A DNA stretch of 64,000 nucleotides from Allomyces macrogynus ATCC 38327 (taxonomy: Eukaryota; Blastocladiomycota; Blastocladiomycetes; Blastocladiales; Blastocladiaceae): the NCBI GenBank assembly GCA_000151295.1, contig GG745353.1:730879-794878 (forward strand), in the 5' to 3' direction. The stretch's first letter is position 1, and each line of letters starts with the position of its first letter. The notes under the pieces are model-generated. The model made no database searches. It was not told where the DNA came from and saw only the letters and a list, made by a program, of their open reading frames with translations. Shown in pieces: positions 33,939 to 47,546 of this stretch. Both the position numbers and the translations under genes were made by a program.

Positions 33939-36900
33939 ATGAGCGCCGTCTCCAGCCCTCTCTTCCTCGCCGCCAACGGCCGGCCCTCGCCCAGCATGTC
34001 CCCGCACGCGCCAAACTCGTCGGCGCCGCCCGCCAGCTGGTCCCGCTCGGCCCCCTCGCTCGCCGTCGCGCCCATCATCCGCATGGGCCCCGCCTCGCCC
34101 ACTCCGTCGAGCATCCGGTCGGCCACCGCGTCCCCAACGCCCTCGGCCGCCTCCACCGCGACCATGACTGCCGCTTCCGCTCCGCCGCCATCATCTTCTT
34201 CACGTTCCGGACACGCGCATGGCCAGCACCGCAAGCGCCGCCACCGCACGCAGCGGCCCAGTGGGTCCTCGTCGTCCAACGCGCCCGCGCCCTTCCACCC
34301 GGCCATGCTCTCGCGCGTCGCCGCGCAGTTCCGCCAGCGCATCGTATTGGCCACGCACGTGCGCGACGGCATGACCTACTCGTCGTGCTTTTCGGGCAAA
34401 GACGCGATTGACGTACTCGCTGCGATCCTTCGGTCGCCCGACCGCAACCTCGCCTGCATCATGGGCCGCGCCATGCAGGCGCAGCGCTTTTTCCACGACG
34501 TCAACTACACGATGCGGCTGCGCGACTCGAAAGACGCGCTCTACCAGTTTTTCTACGCCGCACCTGCTGCGACGGCTGCCGTCCCGCGCCCGCTGCTCGC
34601 GCTCGACGACTCGGCCGCGTCCGACCTCGACTTGCTCGCGGCCTCGTCAACCTCGTCCGATACGGCGGTCGACGGCGGTGCCGCCGCTGCATCGGCGGCG
34701 GCTCCGCCGATCGCACCGCTCCCGACGGGCGTCTTTACCGTCTTGACGGATTGTTACTCGCCGACGTGCACGCGCGAGCAGCTGTGCTACTCCATTTTCT
34801 GCCCGCGCTGGATCGAGCAGCATGCTTACCTCAATATCCCGCTCACGGGCCGCGATCTGCCCGAACCGGCGGCGCCCGAAGGGCCCGTCGACGACGACGA
34901 GAATACCCGGTTCTGGTCGGAGATTGTGCCATCGTCGATTCTCGATGCCACGTCCGAGTCGGAAATCAAGCGGCAAGAGGCGATTTTCGAGTTGGTGATC
35001 AGCGAAGAGGGTTATGTTGAGGACCTGACGCTGGTCGAGAAGGTATGGGCGCTTGCTTGCGTCGTGCTTTCGTCAGGTGTCACGCATTGTACTTACTCGA
35101 GCCCAAATTTTAGCTCTACATGGCCAAAATCTCGCGCAACGGGTACATCCCGCCCGCCGAACTGCCTACGTTCATGGCCAACATCTTTGGCAACATTCTC
35201 GACCTGCGCGACGCCAACAAGCGGCTCGCCAACGCGCTCGTCCGGCGGCAGCAGGAACGCTACGTCGTGCAACGCATCGGCGACGTCGTGCTCAGTCTAG
35301 TCGACGCGCTCGCGCCACACTACGTGACCTACGCAGGCCACCACCCGTGGGCCAAGTACCACCTGGAAGTGGAAATGGCGCGTTACCCGGACCTCGCCGC
35401 ATTTCTCGCCTCCACGGAACGCATGCTCGAGACACGCCGGTTACCGATCCAGTCTTTCCTGTCACGGCCTGTGCAACGGCTCGCGCGGTACCCTCTGCTC
35501 CTGGGTGCGATTTTGAAACGCACGCCAAAAGATCACCCGGACCACGACGATCTCGCGCGCGCCGTCGACAAGATTCGCGCGATTTTGGCCGACGTGAATG
35601 TGGCCACAGGCCACGCTGACACGAAAGTGCGGCTCAAGCGGCTCGACCAGGCCATGGTCTACAAATCGGACGAGGAACGCAACTATCTCGGCCTGCTCGA
35701 CGACCACCGCGAACTTTTACGGGATGGCGTTCTCCGGCGCGTCTCGACCGCCACGGCCGCGGGCGTGCCTGTCGTCGGCGCCGCGGCCACGGAAGACGTC
35801 TACGTGCTCGTCATGGACCATGGCGTGCTCGTCACGCGCCGCAAGAAATCGAAAGCTGTTCCCGACTTGGTCGAACACCGCGTCTACCGCCCGCTCATCA
35901 AGTACGCCTGGCTCGCGATTTCCGTGCCCGACGATAAAATCCCAGGGCTCGATGCACTCGCTGACGCGCGCGCCGAGGCCACGGCTGCGCGACTCGCGGC
36001 GGTGGCAGATGCCGAGGGAATGCACGCGATGCGGCCGCGCGCGAATACCGCGCCGACCGAAGGGTTTTCCGCCGGTAACGGAGCCCTCGTGGGCGCAAGT
36101 TCCCCGCGCCCGCCAATGCCGCCTCTCCCGCCCGTCCCGCCGCTGAAACCCAATGCGCTCGCCAACGCGGCGCATTTCACAGGCGGGACCGCGGGCAGTT
36201 TGGCGTCAGGGTTCGGCGATTTCCCGTTCACCCTGACGCATGTGGGTCGGAACGGGTTCTCGATCACGCTTGTCGCGAATTCGGCCGCTGAGCGGCGGCA
36301 ATGGATTGAGAAGATGGTGGACCAGCGGCACGCGGTCACGGCCCCCAGCGCCAAGTTTGGATTGCATGTGCTCTCAGACGCGCAACTCCCGCCGGATGCA
36401 CGGCCAGCGGCCGCGTCGGTCCTCGACGATGATGGCGCGGGGTACTTCCCGACGGCGCGGCACTCGGTCGGGGTATTGCCGAGCGACTACGCGCCGCATT
36501 TGGCGGCCGCGGCGAGGGGCGCGCCGCGGTTGTTGGTCGCGACGGATCGGGGGGTGTTTTTGGCAGGGAATACGGGACCGATTGTGGGCGCCGCCAAGGT
36601 GCTGGATTTGGATCGCGTCACGCAGGTCGAGGTGCTCGCGCACCACGGGCTCGTCTTGGTGCTCGCGGATAAAGTCCTCGCGACAGTCCCGCTCGAGGCC
36701 GTGCGCGCACGGATCGCCGCGCTCGCGGCTGGCCTTGGGAACGTGCTCGTGGCCCCACCGCCCGTGCCCGAACGGTCGCACCGGCGGCTCGTTGGAGGGC
36801 GGTCAGGGAGTACGTCCTCGGCGAGCAGCAGCGGTGGGAGCAGTAACGGCGGCATCGTGCCCGTGACCCCCAAACCGAAAAAGGTCGCGTCGGGCGTCGC

Positions 36901-37660
36901 CATGATCAAGCCAGGCCACTACCACGACCGCGAATGCATTGCCGTTGTCAAATTAGGGTCGTCGTCGTCGATCGTCAAGTTGTACGAGCCCATGACGCAT
37001 GCGAAAAAGCCCGGCGGGTCTGGTGTGTCCGGAACACTCTCGCGGTTCTTTTCGCGCGCCGCGTCGGCCGCTGCGGGCGACCAGGACGATTTATTGAAAT
37101 TGACCAAGGAGCTCTACATTGGGTCGGAAATCGTGTCGGTCGACTATGTCCGTACGGGTTTGTGCTTTGGCTGTGCCGGGCGCGGGTTCGAGGTCGTTGA
37201 CCCGACCTTGCCGGGGGAGACGCTCACGCTCGTCAATGCCGCGGACGCACGGACCCACGGCATGTTCCGCCGCCCAGATACCGTCCGCCCGCTCGCCATG
37301 TTCCGCGTGCCTGGTGTCGCGCCATCGAACGGACCGCGGTCCCTGTTCCTCGTGTGTTTCGAGGACGTTGCATTTTATGTCGATGCCCACGGTGATCGCG
37401 CACGGCGCGACGTGCGCATTGCGTTTGATGGCGAGCCGCGCGCGTTTGCGCTCCAGTTCCCGTACTTGATCGCGTGCGATGCGCGGTTCGTGGAAGTGCG
37501 CGATGTTCGGGATGGCACGCTCGTGCAAGTGATTGCCGTGCCGGACGGGATGAGTGTCTTAGATGCGCGCGCGGGGAGGGTCGTGTGTGCGACCGCGGTC
37601 GTGGAGGGCGGAGTGGCCGAGGTCGCGCATGTCTTGTTTGAGGTGCAGATGATTGAGTGA
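33939..37660 (+). CDS. Rho guanine nucleotide exchange factor (DEP-DH-PH-CNH)
   Basis: Exons 33939-35042 and 35114-37660, 1216 aa. The architecture is that of fungal Rho1 GEFs (Rom1/Rom2, Rgf), which activate Rho1 for cell-wall synthesis and polarity. Residues 1-115 are Ser/Pro-rich and disordered. DEP is about 120-205 (RQRIVLATHVRDGMTYSSCFSGKDAIDVL). DH is about 345-550: the intron falls inside EGYVEDLTLVEK / LYMAKISRNGYIP, and the conserved core is IQSFLSRPVQRLARYPLLL. PH is about 563-775, split by a loop and ending FSITLVANSAAERRQWIEKM. CNH is about 840 to the end, with LLVATDRGVFL, LYIGSEIVSVDYV and the last blades. The ATG at 33939 is the first in a plausible context. Confidence 0.95.
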
Positions 37661-38143
37661 GGAACGAGGAGGAAGGGGAAATACGTAGTTTGTGCGGCTG
37701 TAATATTTGTTGCGTTTGGTTGTGTGTCTATCAACTTGCGAGGTTGGTTTTAGATTTGTGGTTGCTTTGCTTGATGTCTATGTTGCCTTTTGTTCACTTG
37801 GACCCCGGACAGAGCGAGTCGGGTGCTCAATGCGGTGGTGCATTGTCCCGTCGGCAAGACATGCGGCCGGATTTTTGTTTCATAGGAATGGAAATCCGCA
37901 CGTCGTCGTCATTATCTTCATCGAGAAAACAGCAGCGGAAGTGCCCCGGCAGTCATCATCATCGTCGTCGTCCCCGCAGTCCGCCCACCCGAGTGCCGTG
38001 ACGACGACACTCGTTTGCCGACCCCTGTCGAGTGTAGCAGCGGGATCCGTGCCGCCGACCCACCGCTTGTCCGCCGCGCCTCGACGGTACGCGCCTTGGC
38101 CTCGACGTCCTACCGCCATCAACTCGCGTCAGTTCCGTTCAAA
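37661..38143. other. Convergent 3' region
   Basis: It lies between the RhoGEF stop codon and the stop codon of the unassigned 1611-aa gene. It starts AT-rich (37.68-37.80 kb). No gene features are seen. Confidence 0.5.
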
Positions 38144-41100
38144 TCAGGGTGGAGAAGAAAGAACGCAACGTACCCGATCATGTACAAACATTTCAAACGA
38201 GGTGCTGCGCGGGATCCTCATCACCGCCGCCGGCTGGTCGGCGGGGGCGTCGTCCTTATCCTTGTGCCGCCTCCGCTTCCTGTGCTTGTCCACCTCCTTG
38301 GCCCGCGACTTCTTCTTCTCTTCCTTCCTGCGGCCCCGCTCATCCGTGCGGACCTCCTCCACTCGCGGCGGCGGCAGTGGTGGTGCGGGTTGCGTCGTGG
38401 CCATCGCCTGCACCCCCTTGACCGCCTCCGACAAGTGCATCGCGAGCCCGCTCATTTCCTGGATCAGCGCGTGCAGTTCCGGGTCGCGCGGCGGCGCGGA
38501 CGGACGCCGCTGTGGCGCGGCGGATGCTGGCCACGGTCGGCGTCGCCAGTTGTCGGCCGGTGGTGGTGGGGGTGGAGTGGGTGCGACGGGGAACAGCTCA
38601 CTCACCGATCCGTCGGTCGCTGCGACGCTCGGGGTCGTGGCGATAGGGGTGGACACGTGCGAGACGGGTTCGAGGACGTCGCCGGAATCGTCGGGGTCGG
38701 GGTCCGGATCGCCAATGACCGGCGGTTCGTCATCAAGATGGGCGGAGTCGACGGGGTCGAACGGCGCGTCGGTGATCGGGTCAGCGTCAAACGGCACGTC
38801 GAGATCGACGTGGACGGCGACACGCTCGGCCGATACGCCGACACTGCCCCATGCGTCCTGGTCGTCGTCCATGCCCAGGGGCACCTCGTTGTCTACCACA
38901 TCGCCTTCGTCCTGCTGCGCTGCGACGTTGGCCCTCGATTCGCTCACCCACGCGTCGGAACGTGACAGCGATGCGGTGTCATGCGACATCGCAATCGACC
39001 CGCTCGGCCACACCTCCGCCTGTGACCGCGCCACAGACCCACTCGACCACACCTCGGGCGGCGGCGGTGCAGGCGCGACCGCGTGTGCGATCCGCACATA
39101 CAAGTCCCGCTCAATCACAGGCGGAAACCGCGGCAACCATGCGTGCATCATGCGGTCATACAAGTCGTACACGTTCGCGGGCGGCAGCAGGTGGACTCGC
39201 ACGACAGCCATCACGTCGGCACTGAACGCGAGAAACCGTGGGTCCTCGGCAAGCGCCATCACCGCCGCATGGTCCGGCGCATACTCGTCGTCAGCACCCG
39301 GCGAAATCGCCGCCGGGCTGCTGCCGCCATCCCCGTTGGCACGGACCGCGTGCAGGACCAGCTCGGCCATCCGCGGCGTCACGAGCGGCTCGTACGCAGC
39401 GACCGTCGCACACGCGAGTTCCATCGGGTCCGCACGGGCATTTACCCCCGCCGCCGCCGCGAGCGCCCGGGCGACCAACTCCGCGAGTTCCAGGGGCTCG
39501 AAAATATCCGCGTAATGCGCGAGGAGTACGACGCGTTCCATGATCTCAACCGAGTACGCGTGCTCCCACTCACCGTGCGCGACATCGAGGGCCTCAGCTA
39601 CGATCGTGCGGCACTCGATCGCGAACAGGAGCCGCAAGAGCTGGAAAATCGGGCCGGTGGGCACGGCCTGTGCTCCTGCCGAGACGGCGAGGACGGCCGC
39701 ACACCGCGCCCATTCCATGAGGGGAACCAAAATAGACGCATCGCGCTTGTCCCAGTGCTCGCTGTCGTGCTCGTAGATGGCTTGGTGCAGTAGGTACGCG
39801 ACGCGAGGGCGCGTGCGCGCGCGGCGGCACAGGTCGGCGGTGGTCGCGGCGGACACTTTGGCGGCGTTGCTGCGCCGTCGAGACGAGGTCAGGTCACGGG
39901 TCGGGGCGGCGGGGACGGGATCGGGCACGTCGGGATCCGGGAGGACCGGGACTGATTCGCGCATGGCGTCGGCGAGTCGCGCGATCAGCCGCAGTGCATG
40001 GTGGCCGTGGATGGCCGTCTGGATCCCATCGTACGACGCCGGGTCGAGCGCTGATGTGGCCACATGAAGCGGGGCCGTTACTTGTGCCAGGAACGTGGCG
40101 CATGTTACGTCGCCGACACGCATCGACCAGGTCAGGAGCGCGTCAAGGGACGCGAGCGACAGGGGCAGCCCGGACTCGGTTAGCGTGTCGCGGCCGATTG
40201 TCGACGCGACGAGCAAATGCGTTGCCCAAGTGCCCGGTGCCCACCGGTCCAGGTGGAGAAGAGCGTGTTGCGCGACTCGCGCGAGAGCGTCAGCGCACCG
40301 AAGGGATCGAGCCGCGAATGTCCAAATGGCGGCGAGGGACAGGACCGACTGGCCTGATGTTGCGGCGTACTCGCAGAGACTCCGCGCGTCGAGTTCCTGG
40401 GGCCGGGATGTGGCCAAGGCGCCGGGGACAATGATGATCTTGTCCTGATTGACGACCTGGATCGCCAGATGGAGCCACACGTCTTGGATAAACTCGACAT
40501 CCTGCATCAAGCCGTCGTTGGTATCAAGCGTTGCCGTGGCCACGTCTGCAGCGGTTGTCCAATCGCCGCGGGTCAAACACGCCAGAAACTCGTGCGATAG
40601 CTACAAAAAGGGTGAGCAGGGCGATGAGAAGTGCGGCGACGGCAAAACATCCCAACACGATAGCACGTACGGACGACGACACCTCAATCGCTTGCGCGCC
40701 GTTTTCCTCAAGCGCCGCAACCAAACCCACCACCTCGTCTTCGCTCACTTCCTGTTCTCCAGGAACTGGAACGAGCCCCCGCATGGTCGCAACGTACATA
40801 CGCCAGTTCTCGGTCCACGACGCGCGCATCGGGTTCGGGTTGGCCAACATCTGGTCCCAATAATGTTCCCAACCCATGGCCCACTCGACCGCTTGGCCAC
40901 CCATCCACAATTCAGCGCGGCGGAGAACGTATGGAACAATCGAGCACGTCAGGTGCGGGCGCGAGTCGAGCGCGAGCCGGCGCAGGATGCACGTCAGGAC
41001 CAGTTGCGGATGGGTAAGGTCGGTAGACGAATAGAACAGCTGGTCAATCGACCGGAGCAACGGTGTCAACGCAAAGGAGCCCTTATCGGACGCGGTCGGT

Positions 41101-43128
41101 CGGTCGAGGTAGCGCGAAAGTCGGCCGGCGCTGCTGGACGATGACGACGTTGCCGCCGCCGCCAGCACGATCCCCGCGAGTTGATCGGCCACGACGTGGT
41201 GGGCCGCGTCGCCGCGGCACACGGCCGACTCGAGGTACACGCCCTCGGGCGCCGTGATGCCATCGTGCGAAACCGCCAAGATCCGCGACAGCGGCTGCCG
41301 CATTGTCTGGACGTCGGTCCACTCGCGCAACGCCAAGTTGGCGGTCCGCCCGACCTCGCCGAGCGTTGCGGGCATCGGCAGCTGCCATGGGAGCGCGGCC
41401 GCGTCGAACCCGTCGGCAGAGGTCGGCATCGGGAACGCGTACTGGACGGTGAGCAGGCCGTCCGATACCATGATCGAAAAATGACGCGGGAGCGAAGGGC
41501 CCTGCGAGGTTGGCATGGGCACGGGTGCCATGGCCAGCAAGAACACGGCGCGCTTCGCGTCACGCGCACTTTCGGGCAGCGTTCCAAACGTCAGCGCGGC
41601 ACCCTCAGGTCGAAGTCCACGCGGCAAAAACGTCGTCTGGTCTGAGCGGAACAAGTCGACGAGCGAAGGACGCCGGTCTGTTGGAGCAGCCGATTGTACG
41701 AGACCCACAAGACCGTCGTCGACTGCCGCGATTCGGGCCGACGGTGATACGAGCGCAATTTTGCCACCCCGAGCGAGTACAACGAGGAGCGGCAAGTCTG
41801 GGTGCCCGGCCCACGTCATGGCAACGACTTGCGAGTCCGGGTTGAACCGCTCGTCGACTCGGGACGGGTCCTTGCGCACGACCGACGACATGGACGTGGA
41901 GCCGGCGGATCGCGAGAGCGGCAGCGCCATGGTCTGCGCAATCGGGGACACGTATCCGCCAGGTCGTGGGCAATCGATGCGGAGCATGATGAGCAGCTGG
42001 TTCGATCCGGCCGTTGCGTTCGTGGTCGCCCGCGTGGTCCTTGTCGCCGGATCCACGAGGATGGCAATTTGGCCCGACGAGCGATGTGGGCAGATTTGGA
42101 CGGGCCGCGTGCTCGTCGGAAACGTGCCGTCTGCCGCACTCATGACAAAGAACCCGCCGGCCGACGTGCCGACCGCCGTGGCGCCGCGAATCCGCGGCAA
42201 GACGGCGCGCCAGGCATGGATCTTGGGCGCGAAGACCACGCCACGTGGTTGGCGAATCACGAGCAACACGAGGACACCCGTCGTCGGATCGGGGTCAGGG
42301 TCGGCCATGCCCTCGTCACCATCACCGTCATCCTGAACGGTCGCAAACGTAATGGTCAGCGTCGACGGCGACCACATCAGCGAGAGACCGCCGAGCGGGT
42401 CCGAGAACGTGGCGACGGCATCGACGTGTGACCAGTGGCCCCCAGGGGGCTCCAAATCGCCAGATCGAGACGTTCGTCGGTTTGTGTAGATGTGCAGCGT
42501 GCCGCGCTCCGAGAGAACAGCAAGTTCGGACCCGTCGGGCGAGAGGAACACGTCCGTGACGATATGATCGTAGTTGTCCGGGAACGCAATCTTGTGTGGC
42601 GGGTGAGCTTCCAGGTACGCGGGTAGGTCGAGCTTGGAGATGCCGTCAGCAGGCACCACGAATTGGATGAGTGATGGCCCTGGGACGAGAATGGCCAGGT
42701 GGAGGCCTACCATCGAGCAAGATACAAGACAGATCGTCAATCAACGAGAATATATTTCCGCCCGAAAAGCAAGACCAATGAATACCATTGTCGGAGCCAA
42801 AACATCGAACTGCTTGACGAGCCTCGGGAAACACGACGGCCACGGCCTCGAGGATTCGAAAGACTTTGTGTCCGGCCGACCAAATGAGCGTCTCTCCAAC
42901 ATGAACAAACTGCTTGAACGGGTGTGGCAGCCGCCATGGCGTCGATTCCGTGCCGGGTATTACTGCGTCCGTTCCGCCGACAAAATGAGAGGGGACGACA
43001 CCCCCCGAGACGGGCAAGAGGCGACGTGGTTTTCCGGCAAGCTTGATGACTGTGGGACGGTTGTTCGGGAGAGTGCTTGCTCGACGCGGGGCAGGACTGG
43101 CTGGAGCCGGAGACGGAGCGGAAAGCAT
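38144..43128 (-). CDS. Unassigned large protein, propeller-like N-terminus
   Basis: Exons 43128-42786, 42706-40671 and 40600-38144 give 1611 aa in frame. I do not recognise the family. Residues about 70-500 contain WD40-like strands (VHVGETLIWSAGHKVFRI, DVFLSPDGSELAVLSERGTLHIYT, MTWAGHPDLPLLVVLARGGKIAL). Residues about 700-1250 look helical. The C-terminal 300 residues are acidic and disordered, and end in a Lys/Arg-rich stretch (KEEKKKSRAKEVDKHRKRRR) suggestive of a nuclear protein. A Mediator tail subunit (Med16-like: propeller plus helices) is one possibility, held weakly. An apparent membrane helix near 40.63 kb is translated intron, not protein. A start further upstream (to 43359) is possible. 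Confidence 0.75.
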
Positions 43129-44071
43129 CGGCGGGACACAGGAGGCTCGGGACAAGGTCGAACAAGGGCGGGTTACACGGTCGTTGCGCGGAATGCAGCT
43201 AGTTTGGGGTTGGTACTGCTGCAGATTGGAGTTGTTTGAGAGTTCTTCTTGCCGACGAGGACGTTGCAGCAACAACGCGTTACACATGGGTAGACGTACA
43301 AGTCTCAACACGTGACAATGGCGTGGAACTGCTTGCCGTGTCGGACGCTTGTGGGCCACGGGAGCGGCCAGTGACGTGGATCATGAACATGGCATCATGA
43401 CCATGGAGCAACACCGCGACACAAAGACAACCACCCCACCCCGCGCGCCACACGGTAGAACGGCGTGCGCACGAAGGATATCCGAGTCTAACCTGCCGCA
43501 AAGAAGGCTGGACACTCGTGCGCAAGCGCGCGCCGCTTCCTCGTCAGCATGTCGCTTAGCGCTTGTTGCAAACCCGAGGACAACAGCGACGCCTGGGAGA
43601 GGCTGGTTCGCAGCGGCTGTTTGTGTTGCCAGGCATCATGTTCGTCGGGTCCCCGGCTTGACCATGATCATGAACGAGAGGCAAAGGGTTGCCAGCAAGC
43701 CCACGAAAGCTCGCCAGTTTGTAGATGACGTCGAAACGCGCCACGACCTCCAACTCCACGCCTCCATGGTCCTGGCGTACGCCACGGAATCGAAACGCGG
43801 CAGGTGGGCCTGGGTCTAGTGCACGACAAGAGTCGCGCGCGGGAGCAGCGGGAGCATGAAGCAACATTGCCGAGTGCATGACGAAATTGATTACGGTTCT
43901 TGCTGCCGCCCTACTCTCCGGCTCTTGAGTCTTGGCGCGCGCGCCAGCCAAGAAGACCTTTCTCTCTCCACGCCCAACGTCCTCGACGATTTCTATCCGT
44001 GGTCGTGGTCGACAGCAAAACAACCTCCCGCAAAATATCTCCACGACGAGAACCCGACTTGATCCAGCACA
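43129..44071. promoter_or_regulatory. Divergent intergenic region
   Basis: 943 bp between the start codons of the unassigned protein (-) and the first acyl-CoA synthetase (+). Both promoters must lie here. Overlapping frames on both strands lack features. Confidence 0.45.
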
Positions 44072-46773
44072 ATGGCCAATGCACCAGCACCACCAGCAGC
44101 TGCAACCAAAATGTACACGATCGAGTCGCCCAACGCACCCGACGAGCCCGGTTGTGGCACGGTAACCGATCATATCGCCCGAGTATCGCCGTCTGATTCG
44201 CAGCAGCCGCTGATGCGTCTGGTATGCGGGATTGTTTTGTAGCCGCGTCGCGCTGCCTACATGGCCGACCAGCCAGAGCTGCTTGGCATGATTCCGGGGA
44301 TCAACTCGCTGCACGAAATGTTCCTGACGGGCGTCAAGATCTCGTGTTCGTTGTGGTTCAGTTGATTCGGCACACTCAGTGACGTATGACTGACGCGTTT
44401 GTGCTTTTTGGACAGCGGATAAGCCCTACCTCGGCCACCGCACCAAAGACGAGAACGGTAACCTCGGTCCGTACGTGTGGACGACGTGGGGTGAGGTCTA
44501 CCAGCGGGTCAAGGGCATCAGGTGCGTCGTTTCGCGCTATTCCGCGATTTCCAACTTGCGCTGCCAGATTTTGACCGTCTTCCCCGCTACCCAGCGCCGG
44601 CCTCGTCAAGCTCGGTCTCCTGCCACAAGACCCCGTCGGCATTTTCGCGATCAACCGTCCCGAATGGATTCTCGCGCAGCAGTCGTGCTTTATGAACGCG
44701 TTTGTGACGGTGCCGCTGTACGACACGCTCGGCGACGAGGCGCTGCAGCATATCGTGAACCAGACGGATATGCGCGTGTGCTTTGCAACGCACGATAAAG
44801 CCGAAAAACTTATGCAGGTCAAGTCGGAATTGCCGACGTTGACGACGATCGTGGTCTTGAACGAGTTCCCGGAATCGTTTGTGGCCGATGCCAAGGCGCA
44901 TGGGGTCGACGTGATCGCCCTGGCCGAGTTGGAGCAGCGCGGCAAGGATCATCCGGTCGAGCCGACCAAGCCGACGCCCGACGATTTGGCGGTGGTGTCG
45001 TATACGTCGGGTGCGTTTTGGTGTTCTCCACCCTGTTGTTTGCGCCTGGGAGTCGGACTGATCAGTTTGTTTGCTCTCGTTCGACTAGGCACGACCGGGA
45101 AGCCGAAAGGGGTCATGCTCACACACAGAAACCTCGTGTGCTTCACCAACTCGATCGAATACCTCGTGAAAAACGGCTACCTCGTATCGCTCTCCGCCGA
45201 CGACGTGCACCTCTCGTACGTCTCCATCACCGCCGCGCTTACGCTATTTCCCCGCGCGCTCCCCTCACCCACCCCTTCCCCCATCCAGATACCTGAGCCT
45301 CGCACACGGCTTCGAGCTCGTCATCCAACAACTCGTGTGCCTGTACGGCGCGCGTGCAGGTTTTTATTCTGGCGACACGCGCACGATTCTCAACGACATT
45401 GCTGAACTCAAGCCCACCGTGTTTCTGAGCGTGCCACGCGTGCTGCAACGTATCTACGACTCGGTTCTCGCCGGCGTGAAAGCCAAGGGCACCGTCGCAT
45501 GGTGGGTATTCCAGACAGCGATTGCGCAAAAGAAGGCGGCGATCGCGCGCGGCCGGTTGACGCACCCGGTCTGGGACAAACTGGTGTTTGCGAGCATTCG
45601 CGTCAAGTTGGGCGGGCGGGTCAAGTTGATGCTGACAGGGTCGGCGCCGATGTACGTTGTTGCGATGCGTTCCGCGTTGGGTTGGCGCTGGATGGGTCGG
45701 ACTGATTTACTCCGGGCAACTGCAGTTCCAACGACGTCAAGGATTTCCTTCGGTGCTGCTTTTCGTGCAACGTCTTCGAGGGTACGACGCTGCGCACTGC
45801 ATCCCGCACCATTGACACCTGCTCACTCTACTTCCCACTTCTCCCCCTTTAATTTCAGGCTACGGCCAGACCGAGACCTCGGCGGGTGTCGCCGTGACCT
45901 GGGCGGGCGACTACGACGCAGGCCACGTCGGTGTGCCGCTCGCGTGCTCGGAAATCAAGTTGCGCGATATCCCGGAAATGGACTACACGAGCAACGACAA
46001 GCCGTTTCCGCGCGGTGAGGTATGCGTGCCCGACCTTCTCCACCAGGATTCCGCGTCAGGTCGTGCGCTGATCCGTCACGGCGTGCCGTCGTGTAGATTC
46101 TCTGCCGCGGCACCAACATTTTCAAGGGCTACTTCCGCAACGAGGAGAAGACGGCCGAGACGCTCGATGCCGACGGATGGTGTCATTCGGGCGACGTCGG
46201 TACGTATCGACGCTGTTCGTGCGCGACCAGGTCGCGACATGAGCGCGAATCTTAACACCCCCACCCCCTTCCTCGATAGGCATGTGGGACGCGCAGGGCC
46301 GGCTCATGGTGATCGACCGGATCAAGGACATTTTCAAGCTCGCGCAAGGCGAGTACATTGCGCCCGAGAAAATCGAAAACGTGTACATCAAGCACGAACT
46401 CGTCGCGCAAGCCTTTGTCTACGGCGACTCATTGCAATCTGCGCTCGTCGGCGTGATCGTGCCCGACAAGCGGCCGTTCCTCGCCTGGGCCAAGGCGCAA
46501 GGGTTCGCAACGACGGGTGACGAATCGCTCGAGAACGTTGTCAAGGTGGAGGGCGTGCGCGCGAAACTGTTGGAGGTGTTGACGGCGCACGCGCGGAATG
46601 GCGGGCTCAAGGGGTTCGAGATTGTCAAGGCGATCACCTTGGAGCCGCAACATTTCGCGGTAGAGAATAATTTGCTCACCCCGACGCTCAAGTTGCGCCG
46701 GATCGACGCGCGCAAGCGGTACCGCGCCGAGATTGATAAGATGTACGCGAGTTTGACGGCGCCAGCAGAATGA
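44072..46773 (+). CDS. Long-chain acyl-CoA synthetase, paralogue 1
   Basis: Ten exons: 44072-44161, 44243-44345, 44416-44521, 44595-45010, 45089-45215, 45289-45651, 45726-45781, 45859-46019, 46097-46199 and 46280-46773, giving 672 aa. It activates long-chain fatty acids with ATP and CoA through an acyl-AMP intermediate (yeast Faa1/Faa4, animal ACSL). The AMP-binding P-loop [14 protein letters not shown] is near residue 236. [10 protein letters not shown] is near 420. The motif [30 protein letters not shown] and the C-terminal domain with LTPTLKLRR complete the family. No signal peptide or clear membrane helix is present. The same-strand paralogue lies 10 kb downstream. Length is normal for the family. 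Confidence 0.95.
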
Positions 46774-47546
46774 TCAGGGCGACGTCGAAGGCGGGTGGGT
46801 TGGGGGTCGCGCGTGCGGATGCGAACCGCGCCATCTTTTGATCGAGTGCTGGCCTCGTGGTGCATGCACGGGTCGACGTGAATACATTAGACGATGTTCT
46901 TTGTCGCTGTCGCTGTCGCCGGTCGACCTCTGTTTGATTCGACCGCTCCGGAACTTCTCCACAGCGAGTTTCGAGTTCAACGTATTCTCTTTATACTTTG
47001 CCGGCTCCGGCCAAGGTCAGGTAGCGCTCCCAAAACCAAATTGTCAATCCATCAATCGGTCCACGGAAAACAGAAGGGACAAGGTCGGTTAACTAATCAA
47101 GCGAGTCGCCGCGCGCGCGCAGTCTCCAACGCGCGCGCACGCGGCTTCATGGGCACGGAACGTGGGGAGGGGGGGGGGGGGGGGACGAGACGTAAGGTAC
47201 GCACGCGCAGGCCGGTGAGGTAACCTGAGCCATCATGAGGTAAAAAGAAAATAAAGGGTCGCACGGAACGGGTAAACAGGAACGAAAGCGGGTGAGAAGG
47301 ACGAGGCTCCGGGCCTGCTGCCCGGCAATTCGAGGGGGTATGCAATCGAACACGAAGAACGAAAACGAAAAAATGGACGAAAACGACAACCGACAGCGAC
47401 GCGACTTGGATGCACGCGCGTCGAACGAGACCCGCGACTACGGCATCACATCAACCTACACGATCAACGACACAAAGCGACACGTCAGTCCCATCCGCAC
47501 CCACTACCCACACCGGCACACACAAGTCACGGCGCCGCAAACCCAC
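46774..47546. other. Convergent 3' region with poly-G tract
   Basis: It lies between the acyl-CoA synthetase and DYRK stop codons. It contains a 16-G run at 47169-47184 and no gene features. Confidence 0.55.

Noticed and set aside
40608..40670. Apparent transmembrane helix in the large unassigned protein
   Set aside because: It is the translation of an intron (GTACGT to TTTGTAG); the spliced frame continues LSHEFLACLTRGDW without a membrane segment.
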